Below, one piece after another: positions 46,264 to 55,365 of a stretch of 64,000 bases of DNA; the stretch's first letter is position 1, and the number at the start of each line of letters is the position of its first letter. The DNA comes from Erwinia oleae (GTDB lineage Bacteria > Pseudomonadota > Gammaproteobacteria > Enterobacterales > Enterobacteriaceae). The stretch covers positions 62,001 through 126,000 of the forward strand of contig NZ_JNVB01000003.1 of the NCBI RefSeq assembly GCF_000770305.1, read 5' to 3'. The position numbers were made by a program, and so were the translations under genes. A model generated the notes under the pieces. The model was not told the origin of the DNA. It worked only from the letters and a program-made list of their open reading frames with translations, and did no database searches.

Positions 46264-47367
46264 ATGGTTCGTTATTTCTTTCCGTTTCTGTTTGTCGCCC
46301 TGATGCTGGCGCGGCATCCGGCGCATGCCCAACCGCTCAGTCAACTGGTGGATGTGCAGGGCATTCGCGGCAACCAGCTGGTGGGCTACAGCCTGGTGGT
46401 GGGGCTGGACGGCACCGGCGATCGTAATCAGGTGCGCTTCACCAATCAGTCGGTGACCAATATGCTGCGCCAGTTCGGCGTGCAGATGCCGCCTAAAATC
46501 GATCCAAAAGTGAAAAACGTGGCGGCGGTGGCGCTGAGCGCAACGCTGCCGCCGATGTATGCACGCGGACAAACCATCAACGTCACCGTCTCTTCCATCG
46601 GCGATGCCAAAAGCCTGCGCGGCGGCACGCTACTGTTGACCCAGCTTCGCGGCGCGGACGGCGAAGTCTATGCGCTGGCGCAGGGTAATGTGGTGGTGGG
46701 CGGCATCAAGGCGGAAGGCGACAGCGGATCCAGCGTGACCATCAACACGCCGACGGTCGGCCTTATTCCCAACGGCGCCACCGTCGAGCGTGAGGTGCCC
46801 AGCGATTTCCAGGAGGGCGGCGAAATTAACCTCAACCTGAAACGCCCCAGTTTTAAAACCGCCAACAATATCGCGCTGGCGCTGAACCAGCGTTTCGGCG
46901 GCAACACGGCGGTGGCGAAAAGCGCAACCAACGTGTCGGTCAGCGCGCCGCAGGACGCGGGGGCGCGCGTCGCGTTTATGTCGATGCTGGAGGAGGTGCA
47001 GATCGACGCGGGCAAACAGCCTGCGCGGGTAGTTTTCAACGCGCGCACCGGCACGGTGGTGATGGGCGAGGGCATTGTGGTCAGGGCGGCTGCCGTTTCC
47101 CACGGCAACCTCACGGTCACCATTCGCGAAAGCAGCAACGTCAGCCAACCCGCGCCGCTCGGTCAGGGGCAAACCGCCGTTACGCCGCAGAGCGATATCG
47201 GTGTGTCACGCGGCAGCGGGCAAATGGTGATGGTTCCGGCGGGCACCAGCCTGCGCAGCATTGTTAATACCATTAACAGCCTTGGCGCGTCGCCGGACGA
47301 CACCATGGCCATTTTACAAGCGCTGCACGAAGCGGGTGCGCTGGATGCTGAGCTGGTGGTGATGTGA
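46264..47367 (+). CDS. lfgI: Flag-2 P-ring protein LfgI (FlgI family)
   Basis: A 367-residue exported protein with a signal peptide (cleavage near residue 22, AHA). Family marks are [26 protein letters not shown] (in parts), [13 protein letters not shown] and the C-terminal [21 protein letters not shown]. It overlaps lfgJ by 4 bases. Confidence 0.97.
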   Translation: MVRYFFPFLFVALMLARHPAHAQPLSQLVDVQGIRGNQLVGYSLVVGLDGTGDRNQVRFTNQSVTNMLRQFGVQMPPKIDPKVKNVAAVALSATLPPMYARGQTINVTVSSIGDAKSLRGGTLLLTQLRGADGEVYALAQGNVVVGGIKAEGDSGSSVTINTPTVGLIPNGATVEREVPSDFQEGGEINLNLKRPSFKTANNIALALNQRFGGNTAVAKSATNVSVSAPQDAGARVAFMSMLEEVQIDAGKQPARVVFNARTGTVVMGEGIVVRAAAVSHGNLTVTIRESSNVSQPAPLGQGQTAVTPQSDIGVSRGSGQMVMVPAGTSLRSIVNTINSLGASPDDTMAILQALHEAGALDAELVVM

Positions 47368-47663
47368 TGATCGATAAACTCAATTTCTCCTCTCCGGCGG
47401 CCCCTGCGGGGGCGGCGAAGCCCACCACGCTGGAGCAGGCCGCCGGCCAGTTTGAAGCGATGTTTTTGCGGCAGATGCTGGCGGAGATGCGCAAAAGCGC
47501 CGACGTTTTCGCCAGTGAAAGCGGCATGTTCAGCAGTCGTGAATCGCGTACCGTCCGTGACTTTTATGACGACGCGCTGGCGCAAACGCTGGCCAGCCAG
47601 CGCAGCACCGGCATTGCGGCATTACTGATTAATCAGCTTTCACCCGCGGGCGAGAAAAAATAG
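47364..47663 (+). CDS. lfgJ: Flag-2 rod cap LfgJ (FlgJ rod-binding domain only)
   Basis: A 99-residue protein matching only the N-terminal rod-scaffold domain of FlgJ ([46 protein letters not shown]). The C-terminal peptidoglycan hydrolase domain of the roughly 310-residue enteric FlgJ is missing, and no separate hydrolase is encoded in this locus. Wall penetration must rely on an enzyme encoded elsewhere. Confidence 0.93.
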   Translation: MMIDKLNFSSPAAPAGAAKPTTLEQAAGQFEAMFLRQMLAEMRKSADVFASESGMFSSRESRTVRDFYDDALAQTLASQRSTGIAALLINQLSPAGEKK

Positions 47664-47670
47664 CGGCGGC

Positions 47671-47711
47671 AGGCGACATTTAAGAATGGCGTATCCGGCG
47701 TCGCCTTTTTC
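47671..47711 (+). terminator. Probable terminator after lfgJ
   Basis: AGGCGAC (47671-47677) pairs with GTCGCCT (47700-47706), followed by a T-run; an inner GGCG/CGCC option shares the right arm. It separates lfgB-J from lfgKL. A loose LafS-like element (TTAAGAAT, 12-base spacer, GTCGCCTT) overlaps it. Confidence 0.6.
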
Positions 47712-47747
47712 GGGCAGCGATCTGACGTCATCATTTGAGAGGGGAAG

Positions 47748-49121
47748 ATGAACAGTCTGTTTGATATTGGTTACAGCGGCATGAACGCAGCGCAGACGCA
47801 GCTTAACGTTGCGGCGCTCAACACTGCCAATATGGCGACGCCTGGCTACACCCGCCAGCGCGTTGAGCAGATGGCAATCGGCCCGATGGGCGGATCGCGA
47901 TTTACCGGCGGCAGCGGCGTGGAGGTGACCAGCATTCGCCGCATGGCGGATCAGTTTTTGATTGGCCAGGTATGGCGCGCCAACACGGCGGGTAATTTCT
48001 ATGCTACGTCGCAAAACTATCTGAGCCAGCTTGAAACCATTGTCGGTTCCGAAACGTCCGGGCTGGGCGACGGTCTGGATAATCTGTTTGCCGCGCTGAA
48101 TGGGGCAACAGAAAAGCCTGAAAACCAGGCGATGCGGCAGGATGTGATCACCACCGCCAAACAGATGACGCTGCGCTTCAACAAGCTTCAGGACTTTATT
48201 AATAAGCAGCGCTCCGATATTCGCTCTCAGCAGCAAAACACCGTAGGCAGCATCAACGTGCTGAGCGGCAACATTGCCGACTACAACAAGAAAATTGCCG
48301 AAACGGAAGCGCTGGGCGGCGACACCAGCATCATGCGCGATCAGCGCGATCAGCTGGTTAACGAGCTGAGTAGCTACGTTGAGATAAGCGTCAATGAAAG
48401 CAGCGATGGCAGCTACACCATCGCCATGAACTCAGGGCAGCCGCTGGTGAGTGGCTCCACCGCCGGTACGCTGGAAATGAAACAGGACGCCACCGGAAAA
48501 ATGGGCCTGAGCATGCGCTTTTCCAGCGCGACCTTTCAGGTGGATATGGCCTGCGGCGGCACGCTTGGCGGCCTGAATGACTACGCCACGCAGACGCTGG
48601 ACAGCATGGAAAGTTCGGTGAACGGCATGGCGAAGTCGCTGGCAGAGGCGTTTAACGCCCAGCTCGCTCAGGGCTTTGATATCAACGGCAATCCCGGCAA
48701 ACCGCTGTTTGTTTTTGATCCGACCAACGCAGACGGCATGATCCAGTTAACCGACATCAGCTGGGATGAACTGGCGTTTTCCAGCGATCCGGCATCAACC
48801 GGCAACAACAATAACCTGAAAAAGCTGATTGAGATCGGCAATCTGGCGATGGATATTCCCGGCCTGGGCAATACCACGCTCTCCAGCGCCAGCGCCACGC
48901 TGGTCAGCACCGTCGGTATTAAAAGCAAGGACAACCAGTCCGCGCTGGAGTCGGCCGCCGCGCTGCTGACGCAGTCGCAGAACGATCGTGATAACTACAG
49001 CGGCGTCTCTGAAGACGAAGAGGCGATTAACATTATCATTTACACCAAAGCCTACCAGTCAAATATGAAAATCATTGCAACCGGCGAGCAGATTTTTAGC
49101 GATCTGCTGGCGCTGTTTTAA
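47748..49121 (+). CDS. lfgK: Flag-2 hook-filament junction protein LfgK (FlgK family)
   Basis: 457 residues (FlgK is about 550 in E. coli; shorter in Flag-2). N-terminal MNAAQTQLNVAALNTANMATPGYTRQR (in parts), a coiled segment, and C-terminal VSEDEEAINIIIYTKAYQSNMKIIATGEQIFSDLLALF (in parts). The first junction protein. A GAGAGGGGAAG ribosome site precedes the ATG. Confidence 0.96.
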   Translation: MNSLFDIGYSGMNAAQTQLNVAALNTANMATPGYTRQRVEQMAIGPMGGSRFTGGSGVEVTSIRRMADQFLIGQVWRANTAGNFYATSQNYLSQLETIVGSETSGLGDGLDNLFAALNGATEKPENQAMRQDVITTAKQMTLRFNKLQDFINKQRSDIRSQQQNTVGSINVLSGNIADYNKKIAETEALGGDTSIMRDQRDQLVNELSSYVEISVNESSDGSYTIAMNSGQPLVSGSTAGTLEMKQDATGKMGLSMRFSSATFQVDMACGGTLGGLNDYATQTLDSMESSVNGMAKSLAEAFNAQLAQGFDINGNPGKPLFVFDPTNADGMIQLTDISWDELAFSSDPASTGNNNNLKKLIEIGNLAMDIPGLGNTTLSSASATLVSTVGIKSKDNQSALESAAALLTQSQNDRDNYSGVSEDEEAINIIIYTKAYQSNMKIIATGEQIFSDLLALF

Positions 49122-49136
49122 TCGGAGAACGGCATA

Positions 49137-50045
49137 ATGCGTATCAGCACTATGAGCTTTAATAACAACATGTTGGCGAATTTTAACCGCAACAACAGTA
49201 AACTTTTCGACGTGCAGAACAAAATCGCCAATCAAACCCGCATTCTCAAGCCTTCGGACGATCCTATCGCCAGCACGCAGATGGCGCAGATCCGCCGTGA
49301 ACAGGCCGCTATCAATCAGTATCAGAGCAATATCACCCGTTTAAGCGGCAATCTTTCGGTACAGGAAACCACCGTGAAGGGCACCGAACAGCAGCTTCTG
49401 GCGATGAAAGACAAACTGGAAGAGGCGATGGGCGGCACGCTGTCGGCAGAAGAGATGAGCGGTTACGGAAAAGAGCTTTCCTCAATGCTGGAAGCCACCA
49501 TCGCGCTTATGAATACCCGGGATGAGGATGGCCGCTACCTGTTTTCCGGTACGAAAACCGATCAGCAGCCGGTGGTGTATGACGAACAAACCGGCGCCTG
49601 GCGCTATGCAGGCAACAACGACAGCGCGTCCACCAACGTCGCCAACGGCGTATCGGTACAAATCACCACGCATCTCGCGGAAACCTTCGGCGACGATCTG
49701 GAGACCCTGAATGCCCTGAAGGCCATCGCCGATAAAATGCAGGACGGCACGCTCTCTCCGTCGGACTATGGCGATGAAATGCGCGATGTTTTCAACGTGC
49801 TGGAGACCACCCACAGCAAAGTGGCGGCGATCTACACCGATCTGGGCGGACGGCACAATAACCTGGATCTGCTGAAAGATGCGCATGATGATAACACCGT
49901 GGTGAACGACACCGTGATGCGCAGCCTGACGCAACTGGATATGGGGCAGGCGAGTATCGATCTGACCGCGTACTACAACGCCAGCCTGGGTGCGCAGAAA
50001 AGCTATACTAAAATCCAACAGCTTTCGCTGTTTTCAATGATTTAA
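49137..50045 (+). CDS. lfgL: Flag-2 hook-filament junction protein LfgL (FlgL family)
   Basis: 302 residues. N-terminal MRISTMSFNNNMLANFNRNNSKLFDVQNKIANQTRI (in parts) with RILKPSDDP, DGRYLFSGTKTD in the middle, and a C-terminal D0 (LTAYYNASLGAQKSYTKIQQLSLF). It adapts the LfgK layer to the flagellin filament. Confidence 0.96.
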   Translation: MRISTMSFNNNMLANFNRNNSKLFDVQNKIANQTRILKPSDDPIASTQMAQIRREQAAINQYQSNITRLSGNLSVQETTVKGTEQQLLAMKDKLEEAMGGTLSAEEMSGYGKELSSMLEATIALMNTRDEDGRYLFSGTKTDQQPVVYDEQTGAWRYAGNNDSASTNVANGVSVQITTHLAETFGDDLETLNALKAIADKMQDGTLSPSDYGDEMRDVFNVLETTHSKVAAIYTDLGGRHNNLDLLKDAHDDNTVVNDTVMRSLTQLDMGQASIDLTAYYNASLGAQKSYTKIQQLSLFSMI

Positions 50046-50054
50046 GCTGAATTC

Positions 50055-51077
50055 ATGATGCAGGTAAACCACTCAGGCGCGGCGTCTGGCAGCGTCGGGG
50101 CTTCTCTGACGCCCGGCCTCTCCGCCCGTCCGCTCGATGGCGTTGCGCGTTCCGACGCATCGCTGAAAATCACGCGTAAAGAGCAGAGCTGGCCCGATCG
50201 CCCGCTTATCTCTTCTCAACCGCTGCGTTATAACGTTCAGCTCAATCGACAGCTCACCGCCGTTCAGCAGGCGAACAGTTTTCTTCAGGCGACGGAAAAG
50301 CAGGTATTGCAGCTCAGCCACGCCATCGCCCGCCGGGCGGGAACGGAAGAGCTTCAGCAGCAGGCGGAAAAGCTACAGCGGCTGCTGGCGAACCGCGAGA
50401 CGCTGTCGGGCGGCACGGTCGATCGTCAACTACGCCTGTCGCTGCAAAACCGGGCGCAGGTGAGTTTCACCCTGCACGACGGCACCGCGCTGCTGAACCC
50501 TGCCGATCCTGAAATTCTCACCTTTTCGCTGGCCGGACGCCAGCGCGATATCAGCGCCGCGGTGCTGAAAGGCGATACGCCGCAGCAAAACCTGTTGCAG
50601 CTCAATCAGGCACTGGGAAAATGGGGAATACACGGCAGCCTTGATAGCTGGCAGCAACTGCGCTTTCAGGTTGATGAGCAGCGCTGGCCGCAGGTCAGTC
50701 AGCATCTCAGCGTGCAGGGCGGCGGCAATCGTTATCCTGAAAGCCAGTTCTTCCCCATCCGACCGCAGCCGGAAAACAGCCTTGAACAGGGGCTTCAGCA
50801 ACTGCTTCGCCTGCCGGAAAACGCCGCCGCGTTTATGGATACGCTGGAGGACACGCTGGAGGGCCTGACGCAACAGCGGCGCCTCCTCCAGACCACGCGC
50901 GACAGCGCCCAACGGCGCATCGACAGTATGGCGACGTGGCAGGGCGAAACCTCGCCGCTTGACGCCTCGCGTCAGTTGGGTGAACAGTTGCAAAATGGCG
51001 GCTACGCCACCCTGGCGCAGGCGCTGGGCGGGCAGGCTAACGTGCAGGCCGGCAGGGTGCGGAATGTTCTTGCTTAG
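50055..51077 (+). CDS. lafW: Putative Flag-2 hook-associated protein LafW
   Basis: A 340-residue protein of the type found after lfgL in Flag-2 loci. The sequence is rich in Gln and Leu. A helical segment (VQLNRQLTAVQQANSFLQ, then LQLSHAIARR) and a late helical region (AAAFMDTLEDTLEGLTQQRRLL) recall an axial protein. I see no catalytic motif. The name rests on position and general character. Its stop overlaps the convergent gene by 4 bases. Confidence 0.65.
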   Translation: MMQVNHSGAASGSVGASLTPGLSARPLDGVARSDASLKITRKEQSWPDRPLISSQPLRYNVQLNRQLTAVQQANSFLQATEKQVLQLSHAIARRAGTEELQQQAEKLQRLLANRETLSGGTVDRQLRLSLQNRAQVSFTLHDGTALLNPADPEILTFSLAGRQRDISAAVLKGDTPQQNLLQLNQALGKWGIHGSLDSWQQLRFQVDEQRWPQVSQHLSVQGGGNRYPESQFFPIRPQPENSLEQGLQQLLRLPENAAAFMDTLEDTLEGLTQQRRLLQTTRDSAQRRIDSMATWQGETSPLDASRQLGEQLQNGGYATLAQALGGQANVQAGRVRNVLA

Positions 51078-51529
51078 CGATAACGAATAATCAGGCCGTA
51101 AGGGGTGACTAAAACTGGTTCGCCCCGAAATTCAAACCTGTCGAAGGCCACGCCATTGCGCGCCATAAAACCAAGGTTATTGGTTAACATCCTGTCCTGC
51201 GTGGGTTCTGAGTTATAAATCAGTCTGTAGTTAAAATTCACGCCTTCCTGATTGCGCTGCTGTTCCAGCCTTGCCCGCACAATAAACCGATGATCGTTTG
51301 GACTGGTCAGGGTCATCATCACTGCCCTGTCCTGCGCGTCGAAATGGGCGTCATAAAGCTCCCGATTTTTCGAGATCATATCGAAATAGCCAAGCTGAAG
51401 CGCCTCACGATTGTAGTCAGGCTGAAGCCTCGACGCGCGTTGGAAAAAGGTAAAGTGGTCAATCAGCGCGGTAATCAGCACCAGCAGCATTAACGCTGCC
51501 AGACTCATTGATACAGGTTGCCATTTCAT
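51074..51529 (-). CDS. Small membrane-anchored partner of LafZ (ToxS-like arrangement)
   Basis: A 151-residue protein with one N-terminal transmembrane helix (residues about 6-24) and a periplasmic remainder without cysteines. GGAGAG lies 9 bases before the ATG at 51529, supporting that start, although it lies 71 bases inside lafZ. I do not recognise the domain. The pair of a ToxR-like regulator followed by a small overlapping membrane protein recalls ToxRS, hence the proposed role as periplasmic modulator of LafZ. Confidence 0.6.
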   Translation of the reverse strand: MKWQPVSMSLAALMLLVLITALIDHFTFFQRASRLQPDYNREALQLGYFDMISKNRELYDAHFDAQDRAVMMTLTSPNDHRFIVRARLEQQRNQEGVNFNYRLIYNSEPTQDRMLTNNLGFMARNGVAFDRFEFRGEPVLVTPYGLIIRYR

Positions 51530-52454
51530 TCAGCTTTCTCTCCGTTTCCCGATAAATCAGGTCGTTAAGCTCAGACAGGTCGGTATGCCACTGGCTGATA
51601 TTCAGCGCCAGCTGGCGGCGCTCACAGCGATTTTTCAGAGCGAGGGTGTAATTCAGCGTGCTGCCGGAAGTAAAGAAAAAGACGTCCATGTCCACCTTCT
51701 GGCTGGCCATCATCTGATTAAGCGCAAACAGCGTCGAACTGAGCAGATTATTGATATCTTCCCGGGTGGCGAGGCGATCGTAACTGCGGGTCAGTTCAAA
51801 CAGGCGGATATTGCTGTAGACGCCTTCGTCCTGCATCGTCATGTCATTACGCGGGCCGGCCTGTCTGATGACAAGCAGCAGCGCCACCAGCGCCACCAGC
51901 GCCAGCGCCTGCACCAGACTCACCCGACGCCAGATGCGGTTGCGCTTTGCCTGGCGGATCGCGGTCAGGCGTTCATTTTCCTGTTGCGTGGCGGCATTCC
52001 ACTCCGCCTGCGCAACCTGAAATTCGGAAAGCGCAGCGTCTGGCGCCTCCCTGATTTCTTCCTCTGCCAGCGGTTCGGCGAGGTTCTCTTCAACCGAGAC
52101 CTCATCCTCTTCTGTCTCCGCAGGCTCACGGCGGAACTGGCAGAAATCCGCTTCGAGAATGTAGCCTTTTTTGGGGATGGTTTTGATAATGCGCTGCTGT
52201 TTTCCATCATCTTCCAGCGCGACGCGCAGCGCATGAATCGCATTAGGCAGGCTGTTATTACCGATAACCCGGCGTTCCCAAACCAGCGTATTTAACTCGT
52301 CACGGGTGAGAATTTTGCCAGCGTGCTGCACCAGTACGATCAGCAGCTTAAGCTGATATTCACCCAGCCTGCGCTGTTCGCCCGTCTGCTGATGAATCAA
52401 CGAGCCGGAACTGATGTCAAGAAGCCAGTGATGAATGAAACATTCAGAAGTCAT
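51459..52454 (-). CDS. lafZ: ToxR/CadC-like transmembrane regulator LafZ
   Basis: A 331-residue protein. An OmpR-type winged helix occupies residues 1-103 (GEYQLKLLIVLVQHAGKILTRDEL, NSLPNAIHALRVAL, IIKTIPKKGYIL). An acidic linker, a transmembrane helix at about 178-197 (VSLVQALALVALVALLLVI) and a periplasmic domain with two cysteines (NRCERRQ, MATCINES) follow. This is the membrane-bound one-component type that senses a periplasmic signal and binds DNA directly. It reads away from lafA across a 486-base spacer, so lafA and the lafW/lfg region are natural targets. Confidence 0.85.
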   Translation of the reverse strand: MTSECFIHHWLLDISSGSLIHQQTGEQRRLGEYQLKLLIVLVQHAGKILTRDELNTLVWERRVIGNNSLPNAIHALRVALEDDGKQQRIIKTIPKKGYILEADFCQFRREPAETEEDEVSVEENLAEPLAEEEIREAPDAALSEFQVAQAEWNAATQQENERLTAIRQAKRNRIWRRVSLVQALALVALVALLLVIRQAGPRNDMTMQDEGVYSNIRLFELTRSYDRLATREDINNLLSSTLFALNQMMASQKVDMDVFFFTSGSTLNYTLALKNRCERRQLALNISQWHTDLSELNDLIYRETERKLNEMATCINESGSVNAAGADYRAD

Positions 52455-52940
52455 AGGTTGTGATTAACCAGCGTGAGCATGAAAGCGCATATAAACCCTG
52501 CGTTAAATGCGGGTTTCTTTTAAAAGATATTTTAAATGTAACTATTAAACGTTACGCCGGGTTATACCAGAATTTTCTTATAGCACAACATTTCGCGGCG
52601 ATTTCGCCGCGTAAAACTTTATTTAAGCCAATACATAATTAAGGCAGATAGGTAAATGTATGAAAAATGTAGAGCTGTGTAAAACAACACGGTTACATGT
52701 TTATTATTTTGCAGGATTGCACCAGTAAAAACGCGATGTACTAACAATTATATTCTTAATAAGCCGTTTTGAGCATGAACGTTATCTGAATAACAGAAGT
52801 AAAAGATAATTGTTTGTATAAGCTAATGAATTTTATTAATAAAATATTTTTTATTTTAGTTTTTTAATTTTGCCTTTTTGCTGCCGTTTTTCTCAGGTAC
52901 TAGCAACGGAATCACGGTGATTCCTGGGGAGATTAAGCAA
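52455..52940. promoter_or_regulatory. AT-rich lafZ-lafA divergent regulatory region
   Basis: 486 bases with no credible gene. A 60-codon open frame at 52460-52642 has no recognisable domain or ribosome site. Contents: a bulged hairpin AAACCC/GGGTTT at 52493-52516 in the lafZ leader, and a LafS-type promoter for lafA. The long leader suggests control by LafZ or a nucleoid protein. Confidence 0.6.
52864..52890 (+). promoter_or_regulatory. LafS-type (variant sigma-28) promoter of lafA
   Basis: TTAATTTT, an 11-base spacer, then GCCGTTTT, ending 50 bases before the flagellin start. It shares spacing and box sequences with the two sites upstream of the FlgM-like genes, and its -10 box ends in TTTT, not the canonical ATAA. 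Confidence 0.65.
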
Positions 52941-53822
52941 ATGGCATTATCAATTTTCACTAACTCAGCGTCCATGACTTCAACTAACGCAATGAATAAA
53001 GCCACCGGCAGCTTAAACATTGCTATGCAGCGTCTGGGTACGGGCAAACGCATCAACTCTGCGGCTGACGACGCGGCTGGCCTCCAGATCGCTTCTCGTT
53101 TGCAGGCGCAGTCAAACGGCATGGGTGTGGCCAAGCAGAATATCTCTAAAGCGACCGCCATGTTGCAGACCGCTGAAGGCGCATTTGATGAAGTGAATAA
53201 CATCCTCTATCGCATGAAAGACCTTGCGACGCAGGCAGCGGATGATACCAACAATGCTGATGACCGTGATGCGATCGCCGCTGAGTTTGGCGAGCTGAAT
53301 GCAGAGCTGGAAAACATCATGAGCAACACCTCTTACGGTACTGAAAAACTGCTGGGCTCGATCGGTGCGGCAAGCGCCAGCGGTGCAAGCGGCACCGGCG
53401 AAGTCGGTAAACTGGGCAAAGAGATGCAGTTCCAGATTGGCGCGGGCAGCAGCGAAGTGCTGAAACTGGATCTGAGCGGCGGTCTGAAAGAGGTGACCGG
53501 CGGTCTGGCGGCCCTGCTCAATGCGGATCTCTCTTCTGCAAGCGGCGCGAATATCGCTATTGATACGATCAGTACAGCAATGCAGGCCGTGGGCGGTATC
53601 CGCTCTTCTCTGGGGGCGAACATCAACCGTTTGGGCCACACCGCTGCTAACCTCGCCAACATGCAGGACAACACCAACCTCAACCTTGGTGTGATTCGCG
53701 ACGCCGATTTCGCTGCTGAGGCAACCACGATGACCCGTAACCAGATGCTGACGCAGTCAAGCCAGGCGATGCTGAAGCAGGCCAATGGCATGAGCCAGAT
53801 GGTTCTGGGCATGTTGGGCTAA
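52941..53822 (+). CDS. lafA: Lateral-type flagellin LafA
   Basis: 293 residues from ATG 52941 (GGGGAG ribosome site; the longer open frame from 52878 lacks one). N-terminal D0/D1 (LNIAMQRLGTGKRINSAADDAAGLQIASRL in parts) and C-terminal D0 (LTQSSQAMLKQANGMSQMVLGMLG in parts) are classical. The surface-exposed middle is short, with a Ser/Gly/Ala-rich patch (GAASASGASGTGEVG) that could carry glycans. It is the likely target of the cargo modification genes. Confidence 0.97.
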   Translation: MALSIFTNSASMTSTNAMNKATGSLNIAMQRLGTGKRINSAADDAAGLQIASRLQAQSNGMGVAKQNISKATAMLQTAEGAFDEVNNILYRMKDLATQAADDTNNADDRDAIAAEFGELNAELENIMSNTSYGTEKLLGSIGAASASGASGTGEVGKLGKEMQFQIGAGSSEVLKLDLSGGLKEVTGGLAALLNADLSSASGANIAIDTISTAMQAVGGIRSSLGANINRLGHTAANLANMQDNTNLNLGVIRDADFAAEATTMTRNQMLTQSSQAMLKQANGMSQMVLGMLG

Positions 53823-53840
53823 GCCAGAAGATGCTCTGAT

Positions 53841-53876
53841 AAAAAAAACACCGCTCACGTAGCGGTGTTTTTTTTC
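53841..53876 (+). terminator. Strong terminator of lafA
   Basis: ACACCGCT and AGCGGTGT arms (53848-53855, 53861-53868) are flanked by an A-run before and a T-run after. It isolates the flagellin transcript from lafB. Confidence 0.93.
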
Positions 53877-53962
53877 CTGCGGCGGAACATCGCGGCTGCT
53901 ACAGGCGGAAGAAAACCTTCCTTTTAGTTTTTATCTTTTTGAAAGATAATAAAATTTATAAT

Positions 53963-53978
53963 TGGCACGCTGTTTGCA
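53963..53978 (+). promoter_or_regulatory. Sigma-54 promoter of the lafB operon
   Basis: TGGCACGCTGTTTGCA fits TGGCACG-N4-TTGCW exactly. It lies 60 bases before lafB and after the lafA terminator, so lafBCDEFSTU, including the sigma factor lafS, is predicted to be LafK-dependent. Confidence 0.92.
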
Positions 53979-54037
53979 TTTAACTGATACAGAAACGTCT
54001 CTGCGCGGGCGGCGGCAAATAAAGAGGAAAGTCAAAA

Positions 54038-55357
54038 ATGAGCTGGTTAGATGATTTTGATCCCCAGACGGTTGCCCAGCAGCTCGCACAGTCCAGCATT
54101 TATGCGCAGTCTTCACAGCTAAAAAATCAGCAAAGCACCCTCGGCGCGCAGCAGAAAGCGCTGACCGCCTTGAAAACGGCGTTAACCGATTTTCAGACGG
54201 CGCTGAAGGGTTTCGCCGCCAGCGGTTCCAGCGGCGGCATGGTGAAGAACAGCGCCACGGCCAGTCTTGAAGGCTACGTCACGCTGAAAGCCAGCTCATC
54301 AGCGAAAAAAGGCCTGTACAACGTGCAGGTGAAGCAGACGGCCGCCGCCGATCAGAAAGCTTTTGAGACGCTGACCGACGATGACATCCGCGCCGCCAGC
54401 GGCAATATGCAGATCACCATTGCCGGTAAAGAGGTGGATATTGATATGTCCACCGTCAGCAACCTTGCCGGGCTGCGCGACAGGATCAATGCGGAAAGCG
54501 GCGATTCGGGCGCCACGGCGTCGCTGGTTAAGCAGAACGGACAGAACGTGCTGATGGTCAGCAGCGATAAAACCGGCGCGGACTTCGCCGTCACCATTAC
54601 TGCCGACGATGAAAACCTCAATGCGCATCTGCAAAACGCCACGCAAATCTCCACCGCTCGCGATGCAGAAATCGTCATGGGCGATGGCGAGACGGGCATG
54701 ACGTTTACCAGCAGCACCAACACCTTTAAAGACACCATTCCGGGCGTTGAACTCACCGTGGTGCGTAAAACCCCGGCAGACGAGCCGCTGGTGATCAACG
54801 TTGATAACGATCTGAGCGGAACGAAAGAACAGGGCCAGGCGTTTGTCGAGGCCTGGAACAAGCTGCGCTCATCGCTGGACGATCTGACCAAAAGCGGCAA
54901 TGCAGACGGATCGATTACTCGCGGCGCGCTGGCCGGTGACTCAGGCGTCACCCTGCTTGAAACCACGCTTAACAGCCTGCTACGCACCAGTTTCAACGGC
55001 AGCAAGCTGAGCGATTTCGGTATCACGGCCAATAAAGACGGCCAGCTCACGCTCGACAGCAGCAAGTTCGAGGATGCGCTGGCGGAAAAACCGGATGCGT
55101 TTAATAGCCTGTTCGAAGGCAGCAGCGGCCTGTTGAAGCGGCTGGAAAAAGAGGGGCTGGACAGTTTTCTGAGCGGTACCAACGGCACCATCAAGCAGCG
55201 CCAGGATACCCTGGATCGCAAAAGCGCGCAGTTGACCTCTAAAGAAGAACAGATTCAGACGCGCTATGACACTACGTTCAACCGCTATCTGAAAGAGTTC
55301 AGCAATATGAAAACCATTATCAATCAGATGAACCAGACGATGGGACAATTTTTCTGA
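54038..55357 (+). CDS. lafB: Flag-2 filament cap LafB (FliD family)
   Basis: A 439-residue FliD homologue. N-terminal coiled segment (SSQLKNQQSTLGAQQKALTAL), central FliD domain (VTITADDENLNAHLQNA, IPGVELTVVRKTP), and the C-terminal TYRDTTFNRY-like RYDTTFNRYLKEFSNMKTIINQMNQ (in parts). A GAGGAAA ribosome site precedes the ATG. It promotes flagellin insertion at the tip. Confidence 0.96.
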   Translation: MSWLDDFDPQTVAQQLAQSSIYAQSSQLKNQQSTLGAQQKALTALKTALTDFQTALKGFAASGSSGGMVKNSATASLEGYVTLKASSSAKKGLYNVQVKQTAAADQKAFETLTDDDIRAASGNMQITIAGKEVDIDMSTVSNLAGLRDRINAESGDSGATASLVKQNGQNVLMVSSDKTGADFAVTITADDENLNAHLQNATQISTARDAEIVMGDGETGMTFTSSTNTFKDTIPGVELTVVRKTPADEPLVINVDNDLSGTKEQGQAFVEAWNKLRSSLDDLTKSGNADGSITRGALAGDSGVTLLETTLNSLLRTSFNGSKLSDFGITANKDGQLTLDSSKFEDALAEKPDAFNSLFEGSSGLLKRLEKEGLDSFLSGTNGTIKQRQDTLDRKSAQLTSKEEQIQTRYDTTFNRYLKEFSNMKTIINQMNQTMGQFF

Positions 55358-55365
55358 GGACAGTT

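Noticed and set aside
52460-52642. 60-codon open frame in the lafZ-lafA spacer
   Set aside because: No ribosome site, no recognisable domain, and located where promoters are expected.
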